Of a stretch of DNA of 64,000 nt, positions 33,366 through 41,497 are shown in pieces. Source of the DNA: JBBQWT01 sp038210375 (GTDB lineage Bacteria > Acidobacteriota > Terriglobia > Terriglobales > Acidobacteriaceae); assembly GCA_038210375.1 (NCBI GenBank), contig JBBQWT010000005.1, positions 105,306 to 169,305 on the forward strand, read 5' to 3'. How positions within the stretch are numbered: position 1 is the stretch's first letter; every line of letters starts with the position of its first letter. Both the position numbers and the translations under genes were made by a program. The notes below the pieces were generated by a model. It ran no database searches, had not been told where the DNA came from, and was given only the letters and a program-made list of their open reading frames with translations.

Positions 33366-35330
33366 TTGAAAGATGCCGGAAGGGCGACCCGATTTTTCTG
33401 GTTCGCCGGAGTATGGTTCGGATTTCTCGTTGGCGTTCTGGACGCCTGGGGCTCGGCCCTTTGGATGAGCCCTCTTAGCCCTGATTTGCCGTGGCTCTAT
33501 CCCATTATCTATCCCTTATTTTTTTCCCTTATTTCCTTTTGCGTTATCGGCATTCTGGCCGCGTTGCGAGTTGCCCGGCGGTTTTTCTGGTTATGCTTGT
33601 TTCTGAGCGCGGCCAGCCTGTGGGCATTGCTATTGTCCGCCTCCCTCCGCAACTCCTCGGGGAGAGGACTGATACTCATCTTAAGCATCGGTGCGGTATT
33701 GGGGACAGCATTTGCATGGGTTTTTGAGCGTCGCGAGGCCGGATTTCGCCTTCTGGTCTCGCGTACGCTGCCCATTTTTCTGATATATATGGCGGGGTGC
33801 GCAGCAATTCCCCTGCTGCATCAGGTTCGCGAAGACCGCGGCGCTGCGCTCGCCTCGGCCGCTGGCCCCTCCCAGCCCAACGTACTGCTGATCATCGTCG
33901 ACAGTTTGCGCGCCGACCACCTCAGCACCTATGGCTACTCGCGCGAAACCAGCCCCCACTTGTCGGCCCTTGCAGCGCAGGGCGTTTTGTTCGAATCCGC
34001 GATTGCCGCCGCTCCCTGGACGCTGCCCTCGCACGCCTCGATGATGACGGGGCTATATCCCAACCAGCATGGCGCCGAAGCCGTAGGCGATCCCGAGCCG
34101 CTCGATGGGCGGTTTCTCACCATCGCCGAAACTTTCAAAGAGCGCAGATATTTGACCGCCGCCTTTTCAGCGAACTACGGGCTATTTTCCCGCCGTTTCG
34201 GCTTCGAGCGTGGCTTTACTCACTTCGATGATGTTGGCGCCTCGGTGGTCAACGCGGGCCTGGAAACTCCGCTGCTGATGAGGCTGCGGCGGGTGTTTTT
34301 GCAGGTCCGGGGATTGGGCAACACTCTGCCCGCACGGCAATCCGCAGGCGATATCAATGAGCACGCTTTGCAATGGATCGACCGTTATTCGGGCCATCCT
34401 TTTTTTGTGACCCTGAATTATCTTGACGTTCATTACCCATATTTGGCGCCGCCCGCGGAATTGCACCGCTATTCACAGGATTCACCGCCGCCCCGGCCTC
34501 CCGGCGATATTGAGCGGTGGTTCCTGCGGCTGACGCCCGCACAGGTCAAACAGGAAGAGGATGAGTATGACGGGGCCATCACCTACGTGGATTCTGAAAT
34601 TGCGGCCCTGCTGGCCCAGCTCGAGCGCCGCAAATTGATGGACAGCACCATCGTAATCATTACTTCTGACCACGGAGAGGGTTTCAAGGAACATAAGTTT
34701 TTCGGCCATGCCAACTCTCTTTACCCGGAGCTGCTGCGGGTGCCGCTCATTGTCATCGCGAAGGGATTGCCCAGAGGAATGCGCGTCAGCCAGCCGGTCT
34801 CCACCACCGCCCTGCCGGCCACCATGCTCGGTCTGGTCAACGCTCATGGGACCAATCCTTTTCGTGGGCCGTCGCTGGCCGCGCTCTGGTCCAGTGGTTC
34901 CGGCGCGATCACGTGGCCCTATCCCCAATCTCAACTTGAGCCCCAGGGCCGGTTCGAGCAGTTCTTGAATTACAAGAGTCCCATGCAGTCGCTGGTCACG
35001 CCCGACTGGCATTTGATTGTCGGCGGCGCCAAAAAAGTTGAGTTGTTTGACCGCTCGGCCGACGCCAGCGAGGTGACCAACCTCGCAACTTCGCCATCTC
35101 TGAAACCCGTGGTCGATGCACTGGCGGCTGAACTTGAAGGCGCGTCCGACAGCGAGACCGGCCGGGAGGTTCGCGTCGCGGGACGGCCGGGCCCGGCCGC
35201 GGACAAGGCTGCGGCCATCATCATTTCCAGAGACGCTATTGTGGCCCGTAGAAAGGCGAGGGCCGCCGACCCCGCTCGCCACAAAAAATCTTCAGACGAA
35301 TTGCTGCGCGCCCTGGGTTACATACCTTAG
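33366..35330 (+). CDS. Membrane-anchored alkaline phosphatase/sulfatase-superfamily enzyme
   Basis: 654 residues. About five TMs in the first 150 residues, then a large extracytoplasmic catalytic domain. Metal motifs: NVLLIIVDSLRADHLSTYGY (about 171-190), the nucleophile region PWTLPSHASMMTG, EDEYDGAITYVDSEIAALL and IITSDHGEGFKEHKFFGHAN. The position that holds Cys/Ser (formylglycine) in true sulfatases (CxPxR) is Thr219 in TLPSH (219-223), as in phosphoethanolamine and lipoteichoic-acid type transferases. So a phosphotransferase or hydrolase acting on envelope glycans or lipids is more likely than a sulfatase. Start is TTG at 33366 with GGGAG 9 nt upstream. It precedes the pseB cluster by 354 bp. 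Confidence 0.82.
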   Translation: MKDAGRATRFFWFAGVWFGFLVGVLDAWGSALWMSPLSPDLPWLYPIIYPLFFSLISFCVIGILAALRVARRFFWLCLFLSAASLWALLLSASLRNSSGRGLILILSIGAVLGTAFAWVFERREAGFRLLVSRTLPIFLIYMAGCAAIPLLHQVREDRGAALASAAGPSQPNVLLIIVDSLRADHLSTYGYSRETSPHLSALAAQGVLFESAIAAAPWTLPSHASMMTGLYPNQHGAEAVGDPEPLDGRFLTIAETFKERRYLTAAFSANYGLFSRRFGFERGFTHFDDVGASVVNAGLETPLLMRLRRVFLQVRGLGNTLPARQSAGDINEHALQWIDRYSGHPFFVTLNYLDVHYPYLAPPAELHRYSQDSPPPRPPGDIERWFLRLTPAQVKQEEDEYDGAITYVDSEIAALLAQLERRKLMDSTIVIITSDHGEGFKEHKFFGHANSLYPELLRVPLIVIAKGLPRGMRVSQPVSTTALPATMLGLVNAHGTNPFRGPSLAALWSSGSGAITWPYPQSQLEPQGRFEQFLNYKSPMQSLVTPDWHLIVGGAKKVELFDRSADASEVTNLATSPSLKPVVDALAAELEGASDSETGREVRVAGRPGPAADKAAAIIISRDAIVARRKARAADPARHKKSSDELLRALGYIP

Positions 35331-35684
35331 CTCAGGCACCCGAAGGCCGAGGCCCAAATATCGTCACGGCCGCACCCTCAAGCCGCCGCTGGCTTTTGGC
35401 CCTGCAACTCGCGCAAAGCCGCGCCATTCCTATGCTAAAATTAAAAGGAACCACGGAAGAACTACGCGCCGGGAGGCCCTGAAAAGAACCCTTCCAGCCG
35501 GATTTCCATGAAGAATCCGGAGGGAAAACGGGCAAGCTTGCAGATGGCTTTTGGGCCTCGAATTCCTGGGGATTCGTTGCATCAGTAACCTGCAACCGTC
35601 ACTGCGAAACACCGGCATTGCGTCCCGCCGGATTTGGCAGTCAGCCTCGTTGCCAGGATCCGCAAACAATTGAAAGAGGGATAC
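35331..35684. other. Leader region of the pseB cluster
   Basis: 354 bp without a gene. It contains an extended -10 element TGCTAAAAT (35433-35441) but no clear -35, and a 7-bp hairpin CCGGATT/AATCCGG (35498-35504 / 35514-35520). A leader of about 235 nt would follow. Confidence 0.45.
35433..35441 (+). promoter_or_regulatory. Candidate extended -10 promoter of the pseB cluster
   Basis: TGCTAAAAT gives TG-n-TAAAAT, an extended -10 that can work with a weak -35. It sits in the leader region before pseB. Confidence 0.4.
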
Positions 35685-36674
35685 ATGTTAGACGGCAAAT
35701 CCATTCTCATTACCGGAGGCACCGGGTCGTTCGGGAAAAAATGCATTGAAACCATTTTTGCCCGCTACAAGGCGCGCCGGGTCGTGGTCTTTTCCCGCGA
35801 CGAGCTGAAGCAATATGACATGCAGCAGGAGTTCAGTTATCCCCAGATGCGTTACTTTTTGGGCGACGTCCGCGATCTTCCCCGGCTGGTGCAGGCCATG
35901 AATGGGATTGACTATGTCATTCACGCGGCCGCGCTGAAGCAGGTGCCGGCCGCCGAATACAATCCCATGGAATGCATCAAGACCAATGTTCACGGCGCGG
36001 AAAATGTGATCGCCGCGGCGGTCGAATGTAACGTGCAGCAGGTGATCGCGTTGTCCACCGACAAGGCGGCCAACCCCGTAAACCTTTACGGCGCCACCAA
36101 GCTGGTTTCTGACAAGCTGTTCGTGGCCGGCAACAATGTGGCGGGCGGGCACAAGACCCGCTTCTCGGTCTGCCGCTACGGCAACGTCGTCGGCTCGCGC
36201 GGCTCGGTCGTTCCCGCTTTCCAGAAACTGATTTCCAAGGGCGTCGAGGAACTTCCGGTTACCGACCCCCAAATGACCCGGTTCTGGATCACCCTGCAGC
36301 AAGGGGTAGATTTCGTTCTGCGCAGTTTTCAAAGGATGCACGGCGGCGAAATTTTTGTTCCCAAGCTGCCTTCCATGCGTATTCTCGACCTGGTGGAATC
36401 ACTGGCGCCCGGCCACAAAGTGCAGATATGCGGCATCCGGCCCGGTGAAAAGATCCATGAAACCATGTGCCCCGCGGATGACTCTCACCTCACCCTCGAG
36501 TTTGCCGATCATTATGTGATCCAACCCACCATCAATTTTGTGGAAAGCTCCGATTTTTCAGTGAACAAGCTGGGCGAGCGCGGCGTCCCCGTGCCCCCGG
36601 GCTTCGCCTATAGCTCCGGCTTGAATCCCCATTTCCTGAGCATCGCGGACCTGCAGGAAATGAACAAGCTATGA
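35685..36674 (+). CDS. pseB: UDP-N-acetylglucosamine 4,6-dehydratase (inverting), PseB/FlaA1 type
   Basis: 329 residues from ATG 35685 (MLDGKSILITGGTGSFGKK), with AGAGGG 4 nt upstream. Short-chain dehydrogenase fold: NAD loop GGTGSFG (11-17), ALSTDKAANPVNLYGATKL with Asp126, Lys127, Tyr135 and Lys139 as the dehydratase/epimerase residues. Converts UDP-GlcNAc to UDP-2-acetamido-2,6-dideoxy-beta-L-arabino-hexos-4-ulose, the first step of pseudaminic acid synthesis. Its TGA overlaps the pseC ATG (ATGA). A related CapE-type role in capsule sugar synthesis is possible. Confidence 0.92.
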   Translation: MLDGKSILITGGTGSFGKKCIETIFARYKARRVVVFSRDELKQYDMQQEFSYPQMRYFLGDVRDLPRLVQAMNGIDYVIHAAALKQVPAAEYNPMECIKTNVHGAENVIAAAVECNVQQVIALSTDKAANPVNLYGATKLVSDKLFVAGNNVAGGHKTRFSVCRYGNVVGSRGSVVPAFQKLISKGVEELPVTDPQMTRFWITLQQGVDFVLRSFQRMHGGEIFVPKLPSMRILDLVESLAPGHKVQICGIRPGEKIHETMCPADDSHLTLEFADHYVIQPTINFVESSDFSVNKLGERGVPVPPGFAYSSGLNPHFLSIADLQEMNKL

Positions 36675-37828
36675 AACCGATTCCCTATGGCCGCCAGGAC
36701 ATCAGCGCCGCGGATGTCGAGGCGGTGGTGGCGGTCCTCGGTTCTGACTGGCTGACTCAAGGCCCGGTCATCCCCCGGTTTGAATCCGCGGTAGCGGAGC
36801 TTTGCGGCAGCCAGTTCGCGGTGGCTGTGTGCAACGCCACCGCCGCGCTGCACCTGGCTTGCCGGGCTTTAGGCCTGGGCGCGGGTGATTCACTGTGGAC
36901 CTCTCCCAATACATTTGTGGCTTCGGCCAACTGCGCGATTTATTGCGGCGCCGACGTTGATTTCGTTGACATTGATCCCGCGACCGGAAACATGAGCGTG
37001 GCAAAACTCGCGGCCAAGCTGGCCTCCGCGAAAAAAATCCCCCGAGTACTGGTTCCGGTGGCCTTCGGGGGCCAGTCCTGCGACATGAAGGGGATTGGCA
37101 AGCTTGCCAAAAAATATGGTTTTGCCGTGGTCGAGGACGCATCCCATGCCGTCGGCGGGCGTTACGATGGCGCCGCCGTGGGCGGCAACCAGTATTCCGA
37201 TTTCACCGTGTTCAGCTTTCACCCGGTAAAGATTGTGACCACCGGCGAAGGTGGAATGCTCACCACCAATAACCCGGAACTGGCAGCCAAGGCCGCGCTG
37301 CTGCGGACCCACGGCATCACCCGCGAGCCCGAAGCCATGCCGTCGCCATGGGAAGAGGGCGCGTGGTATTACCAGCAGGTGGATCTCGGCTACAACTATC
37401 GCATCACCGACATACAGGCGGCGCTGGGACTTAGCCAGTTGGCAAGAATTTCAGAGTTTGTGGCCCGGCGCCATCAGCTGGCCGATCGTTATGACGCCCT
37501 GCTGGCGCCGCTGGCGGTGCATCCGTTGTCCCGCTCCGCGGAAGCGTATTCCGCATTCCATCTATACGTGGTGCGGATTGATCCCGCGAAGACACGGCGC
37601 ACCCGGCGCGAGGTCTTCGACTTTATGCGCGCCCATGACGTTCTGGTCAACGTGCACTATATTCCGGTTCACCTGCAGCCTTACTACCAGCGGCGCGGGT
37701 TCCATCCTGGGGATTTTCCCAGCGCCGAAGAATATTACCAGCGCGCCATTTCCCTGCCCATGTACTTTGCCCTCTCCGACGAGCAACAGGATTATGTCGT
37801 GGCCACGCTCACCGAGGCGCTGGGTTGA
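36671..37828 (+). CDS. pseC: UDP-4-amino-4,6-dideoxy-sugar transaminase, PseC type
   Basis: 385 residues of the DegT/DnrJ/EryC1/StrS PLP family. Motifs: GSDWLTQGPVIPRFE (24-38), CNATAALHLACRA, VEDASHAVGGRYDG and the PLP Lys187 in FSFHPVKIVTTGEGGM. It aminates the 4-keto sugar made by PseB, using glutamate. ATGA overlap with pseB and TTGA overlap with the next gene show a tight operon. Close relatives in other surface-sugar pathways (e.g. perosamine) share most motifs, but pairing with pseB favours PseC. Confidence 0.9.
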   Translation: MKPIPYGRQDISAADVEAVVAVLGSDWLTQGPVIPRFESAVAELCGSQFAVAVCNATAALHLACRALGLGAGDSLWTSPNTFVASANCAIYCGADVDFVDIDPATGNMSVAKLAAKLASAKKIPRVLVPVAFGGQSCDMKGIGKLAKKYGFAVVEDASHAVGGRYDGAAVGGNQYSDFTVFSFHPVKIVTTGEGGMLTTNNPELAAKAALLRTHGITREPEAMPSPWEEGAWYYQQVDLGYNYRITDIQAALGLSQLARISEFVARRHQLADRYDALLAPLAVHPLSRSAEAYSAFHLYVVRIDPAKTRRTRREVFDFMRAHDVLVNVHYIPVHLQPYYQRRGFHPGDFPSAEEYYQRAISLPMYFALSDEQQDYVVATLTEALG

Positions 37829-38724
37829 GATTGGGCCTGGGAACGGTGCAGTTCGGAATGCCTTATGGCGTTTCCAACAACACCGGCCAGCCATCACTCG
37901 AAGAAGTCAGGTCTATCCTGCAAGTCGCAGCCTCTGAGGGCATTAAGGTCCTCGACACCGCGGCCTCCTATGGTTCCAGTGAAGAGGCGCTGGGGGATGC
38001 AATTGTTCCCGGCCAGAGTTTTTCCATTGTCACCAAGACCCCTAAATTCGAAGCAGGCCTTGCGCCTGCCGGCAAAGCGCATCTGCTGACCACGACTTTT
38101 CACCAATCACTCCTCAAGCTGAAACGCGAAAGGGTTTACGGGCTGCTGGCGCACGACCCCAACGATCTCATCAATGACGATGCGCCCAGTGTTTTTGCGG
38201 AAATGCAGAAGCTCAAGCAAGCCGGGTTGGTAAGTAAACTGGGAGTCACGGTTTATACCGCCAGTCAAATCGACGCAGTGGTGGAGCGTTTTGCGATTGA
38301 CCTGGTGCAGGTTCCGGTCAACGTGCTGGATCAGCGCCTGATTAAATCAGGCCACATTGCGGCGTTAAAATCAGCGGGAATCGAAGTCCACGCCCGCTCG
38401 CTGTTTTTGCAGGGCTTGCTGTTAATTCCGCCGGACGACGCGCCCGAATACTTCAGTCCCATAACACCCAGGCTGACGGAGTTTCACCAGGCGGCACGCG
38501 ATCAAGGCCTTTCGGCCATCCATGCGGCGTTAGGTTTTGTTTTGCAAAACACCCAAGTGGACGCATGCATCGTGGGAGTCAACTCCGCCGCTGAGCTGCG
38601 GGAAATCATCGCCGCGTCGAAATGCGTGCCAGGCGGCGCTGCAGATTTTTCCTCGCTGGCATGCGATGACGAACGGTTCGTCAATCCCGCGCGCTGGGTA
38701 ATGCACCCGCAGGGCCAGAAATGA
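37825..38724 (+). CDS. Aldo/keto reductase in the pseB-pseC operon
   Basis: 299 residues from TTG 37825, overlapping the pseC stop. TIM-barrel aldo/keto reductase with the full catalytic tetrad: Asp44 and Tyr49 in VLDTAASYGSSEEALG, Lys71 in SIVTKTPK, and His110 in GLLAHDPND. C-terminal QVDACIVGVNSAAELREII. Family enzymes reduce carbonyls with NADPH. Such reductases recur in nonulosonic acid and flagellin-glycan loci; here it probably acts on a nucleotide-linked keto sugar or precursor (inference). PseF, PseG, PseH and PseI are not present downstream. Confidence 0.88.
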   Translation: MRLGLGTVQFGMPYGVSNNTGQPSLEEVRSILQVAASEGIKVLDTAASYGSSEEALGDAIVPGQSFSIVTKTPKFEAGLAPAGKAHLLTTTFHQSLLKLKRERVYGLLAHDPNDLINDDAPSVFAEMQKLKQAGLVSKLGVTVYTASQIDAVVERFAIDLVQVPVNVLDQRLIKSGHIAALKSAGIEVHARSLFLQGLLLIPPDDAPEYFSPITPRLTEFHQAARDQGLSAIHAALGFVLQNTQVDACIVGVNSAAELREIIAASKCVPGGAADFSSLACDDERFVNPARWVMHPQGQK

Positions 38725-38787
38725 TTGTGGGCGGGTAGGCGTGAGCGGGTCGGCGCGTGATTCCCGCGGTCAGAGTCAAGGGGCGGT

Positions 38788-39210
38788 TTACACTTCGTGC
38801 CCCGGGCTGCGGTAGATGGCGGCAACGATGAGGCCGGCCACTACGTTCATGACCAATTCCAATCCGATCTGCATGCCGACCACGTCGCCCGGCCAGGGCT
38901 GGATGGCATAGTAAACGATGTACTCGCTCACCGAAGTGATCAGCCACACCGCGATCCCGTAGCGAATGCCCTGCCCCATCCATGGGCGGTGGTTCACTCC
39001 CTGCGCGTAGATCCAGACAAACCCCAGGGCATAGAACAGGAATGCCAATCCCAGGAAAGGCGCGTGTGCCTGGCTATCAGCCGGAGTGCGCATAAGCTGC
39101 GGGCTTTGCAGATAGCGCGGCTGCAGCACAACTCCGTGAATGACGAAATTGGCAAGTGCGGCAAAAATCAAGACGGCGACAAAAGCGATGACCAGTTTCT
39201 TAACGTTCAT
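38788..39210 (-). CDS. Small four-TM membrane protein
   Basis: 140 residues from ATG 39210 (MNVKKLVIAFVAVLIFAALA), with a strong AAGGAG ribosome site; an upstream open extension is ignored. Four TMs, at about 5-25, 52-70, 82-100 and 112-134. The loop QPRYLQSPQLMRTPADSQ and the last TM MQIGLELVMNVVAGLIVAAI are the best-defined parts. I do not recognise the family with certainty. Monocistronic, between the aldo/keto reductase gene (convergent) and the direct repeat at 39328. Confidence 0.7.
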   Translation of the reverse strand: MNVKKLVIAFVAVLIFAALANFVIHGVVLQPRYLQSPQLMRTPADSQAHAPFLGLAFLFYALGFVWIYAQGVNHRPWMGQGIRYGIAVWLITSVSEYIVYYAIQPWPGDVVGMQIGLELVMNVVAGLIVAAIYRSPGHEV

Positions 39211-39327
39211 GTGATCTCCTTGTGGGGTAGATTTGTCGCGCCTGGCCGGGAAGTCCAAACTACTTTACGCGAGTTTTGGAAACATTGGAGATCAAAAAAG
39301 GTGTATTCAGTTTTGTTCTTTAAAGCA

Positions 39328-39410
39328 GAAATCGGAAACGTCCCGTCTATCCCCAGGTTGCATGGCCGTGAGTTCACGCCAAAGACTTTGGTAGGGTACG
39401 GGCTCTACTC
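39328..39410 (+). repeat. 83-bp direct repeat, copy A
   Basis: Begins GAAATCGGAAACGTCCCGTC, contains CATGGCCGTGAGTTCACGCC, and ends GGCTCTACTC. A second copy in the same orientation is at 41334-41417. Internal CGTGA-GT-TCACG is a small palindrome. It is located just past the stop of the 5'-nucleotidase gene. Confidence 0.85.
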
Positions 39411-39439
39411 GCCGCATCAGAGCGTCGACCTGCGCCGTC

Positions 39440-41008
39440 TTAGCGTGACGCCGAGACTAGCCTGTCTTCCACCGGCTTATCAATCGTCTTCTTGCTGCGG
39501 ATGTAGTCGGCTAGCACCTCCATGATGTTGATGCCGGTATCGTCTACCCTCTTCGCGTCGAGAAAAGTCGCATAGTGGTCGCCACCGGTCGCGACAAAGC
39601 TGTTGGTGGCAACACGGTACACTCTTTCATCGTCGAGCGGCTGGCCGGCGACTTCGACCTCAACGACGCGTTTGTATTCGGGCCGCTTGGGATCGTAGCG
39701 CACGCGCAGTCCGGCAACCTGCATCATTCCGACCTTCAGTGTCAGGGACTGCTCCAGGATTTCGCGAATCTGTTTGCCGGTCAGATCCATGGTTACCAGC
39801 GAATTGATGAAAGGGAAAGCGGAAACCACGTCATACAGGGCGATGGGTCCGGCGGGGAGATCGAAGCGGATGCCGCCCGCATTTTCAAACGCGATGGGGG
39901 CGGCGCCCTTCCATGCCATTGCGTCGGTCACAAGGTCACCCAAAGCGGACTCGCTATCGTAGCTTCGGGTCAGCGCGCTGCTGACGCTTCCGAGTTGCTC
40001 CTTACCGAGGCGGCCGCATTCCTCCAGCCAACGTGTGATTGTGGCGTCCACCAGTGGTGGCACGGGGAAGACGCCGGGCACGACCCGCACCAGGTTGCCA
40101 CTATGGCCGACGACCTTGCGCTGGGCGGAATCGTAGACCAATTGCAGGACGCCAAGGGTTGTGCCGCGCCCGTAGGTCTGGACGACGATGCTACCGGTCT
40201 GCGGGCTCACCCAGGGGACTTCGATGCCGCGGTGGGCATGGCCGCCTACGAAAACGTCAATGCCGGGGACAGCGGCCACGGTGGCTTTGTCGGCATCGAA
40301 ATTGCGCTGCACCTCGGGGTGGGCTTCGGCGTCCGACTGCATCGGGCCGGTTTCGCCTTGGTGCGCCAGAACGACGATTAAGTCGACCTGCTTGCGGAGC
40401 CTGGGTACCAGTTCGCGAAGGATGGGAATCGGATCACGAGCCTCCAGCGTTTTCCAGATCGCCGGAGCTGTTGAGGGAACAGCGTCCACGCCAAAGATGC
40501 CTATGACGCCGATTCTGATGCCGTTGCGCGCCACGATGGCGTAGGGCCTGGCGAAAGGACGGCCGTCGCTGCGATAAAACAGATTCGCCGAGAGGACCGG
40601 GAAGGGCTCACTCTTGGCGTACCCTTCGGCCACGGGAATGCCGTAGTCGAACTCATGATTTCCGTAGCAGACGGCGTCATAGCCGATGGACTTGAATATT
40701 TCGATCGGTCCCTGTCCGCGGGTGAGGGTGGAGATGGCCTGTCCGGTGAACAGGTCGCCGCTGTCGAAAAGAAATGGGTTAGGTTCCGTGCGGCGCATCA
40801 TCGCAATCCAGGCGCCGAGGGCCTTGCCGCCGCCGATCATGGGCTGATCCACCAGCCAGGTCGCCTTCATGGGCTCCACGGCGGCGTGGAAATCGTTGGT
40901 GTAAAGAATGGTGACGGTGCGCGTCTGGGCGGCGCACCCCAGCCACGCGCATGCCAGGATGAATACGGAAATAAACCGTCTGCTCATTTTGAGAGACATG
41001 GCGGCCAA
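39440..41008 (-). CDS. Secreted bifunctional 5'-nucleotidase / metallophosphatase (UshA-like)
   Basis: 522 residues; the true start may be Met4 or Met8 (MSRRFISVFILACAWLGC), with a signal peptide that may end in a lipobox Cys25. Metallophosphatase domain: TILYTNDFHAAVEP, PFLFDSGDLFTGQ, AVCYGNHEFDYG, VVLAHQGETG and VFVGGHAHRG. C-terminal 5_nucleotid_C domain: SALGDLVTDAMAWKG, ENAGGIRFDLPAG, RVATNSFVATGGDHY, which binds the nucleoside base. It hydrolyses extracellular nucleotides for phosphate and nucleoside uptake. It lies inside the 2-kb segment bounded by the 83-bp direct repeats. Confidence 0.92.
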   Translation of the reverse strand: MAAMSLKMSRRFISVFILACAWLGCAAQTRTVTILYTNDFHAAVEPMKATWLVDQPMIGGGKALGAWIAMMRRTEPNPFLFDSGDLFTGQAISTLTRGQGPIEIFKSIGYDAVCYGNHEFDYGIPVAEGYAKSEPFPVLSANLFYRSDGRPFARPYAIVARNGIRIGVIGIFGVDAVPSTAPAIWKTLEARDPIPILRELVPRLRKQVDLIVVLAHQGETGPMQSDAEAHPEVQRNFDADKATVAAVPGIDVFVGGHAHRGIEVPWVSPQTGSIVVQTYGRGTTLGVLQLVYDSAQRKVVGHSGNLVRVVPGVFPVPPLVDATITRWLEECGRLGKEQLGSVSSALTRSYDSESALGDLVTDAMAWKGAAPIAFENAGGIRFDLPAGPIALYDVVSAFPFINSLVTMDLTGKQIREILEQSLTLKVGMMQVAGLRVRYDPKRPEYKRVVEVEVAGQPLDDERVYRVATNSFVATGGDHYATFLDAKRVDDTGINIMEVLADYIRSKKTIDKPVEDRLVSASR

Positions 41009-41268
41009 TCTACGCCCGCGCCAGATGTAAGGTCAAGCCTTGCCCGAGCGCAAGGGCAACGCGAGGTCGCAACGTATTTGGCGAGACCATTGCGCACATT
41101 GTCTGCATTATTCTCCTCTGTGAAAGCATTCCCCGCAGTGATCAGGCGGATCGACATGGATGATCGCACGAGACTGGAAGCTAATTTCTCTGCGGAGTAA
41201 CGCATGAACTTTGACCGCCAACTGATGCTCCTCGGCGACAGATGGATTCAGATTCACCGTAATGTTCA

Positions 41269-41290
41269 CCTCCGCATTGGAATGCGGAGG
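41269..41290. other. Strong 9-bp hairpin
   Basis: CCTCCGCAT (41269-41277), loop TGGA, ATGCGGAGG (41282-41290): perfect complement without a T-run. It may be a transcript end structure or a regulator-binding palindrome about 45 bp before repeat copy B. Confidence 0.45.
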
Positions 41291-41333
41291 CAGACGGGAC
41301 GTTCGCGAATTTTCGTATGTTTGAAGACTCGAA

Positions 41334-41417
41334 GAAATCGGAATCGTCCCCTCTTTCGCCAGGTTCCATGGCCGTGAGTTTACGCCAAGACCTTTGTAGG
41401 GGGCACGGAGTCTACTC
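41334..41417 (+). repeat. 83-bp direct repeat, copy B
   Basis: Begins GAAATCGGAATCGTCCCCTC, contains CATGGCCGTGAGTTTACGCC, and ends GAGTCTACTC. Same orientation as copy A, with high identity apart from scattered substitutions and small indels. About 80 bp upstream of the M20 gene. Confidence 0.85.
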
Positions 41418-41497
41418 TCCTGGGAAATTAGTAACTCTTAATCCCCCGCGTGCGGTTCATTGTGGGCCAGCCAGTCTTAAGCTATCATCGCCGCACT

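Larger units (their letters stand above)
41009..41497. other. 489-bp intergenic region with direct repeat copy B and a hairpin
   Basis: Divergent region between the 5'-nucleotidase and M20 genes. No supported gene. It contains a stem CCTCCGCAT / ATGCGGAGG (41269-41277 / 41282-41290) with loop TGGA, and repeat copy B (41334-41417). Confidence 0.6.
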
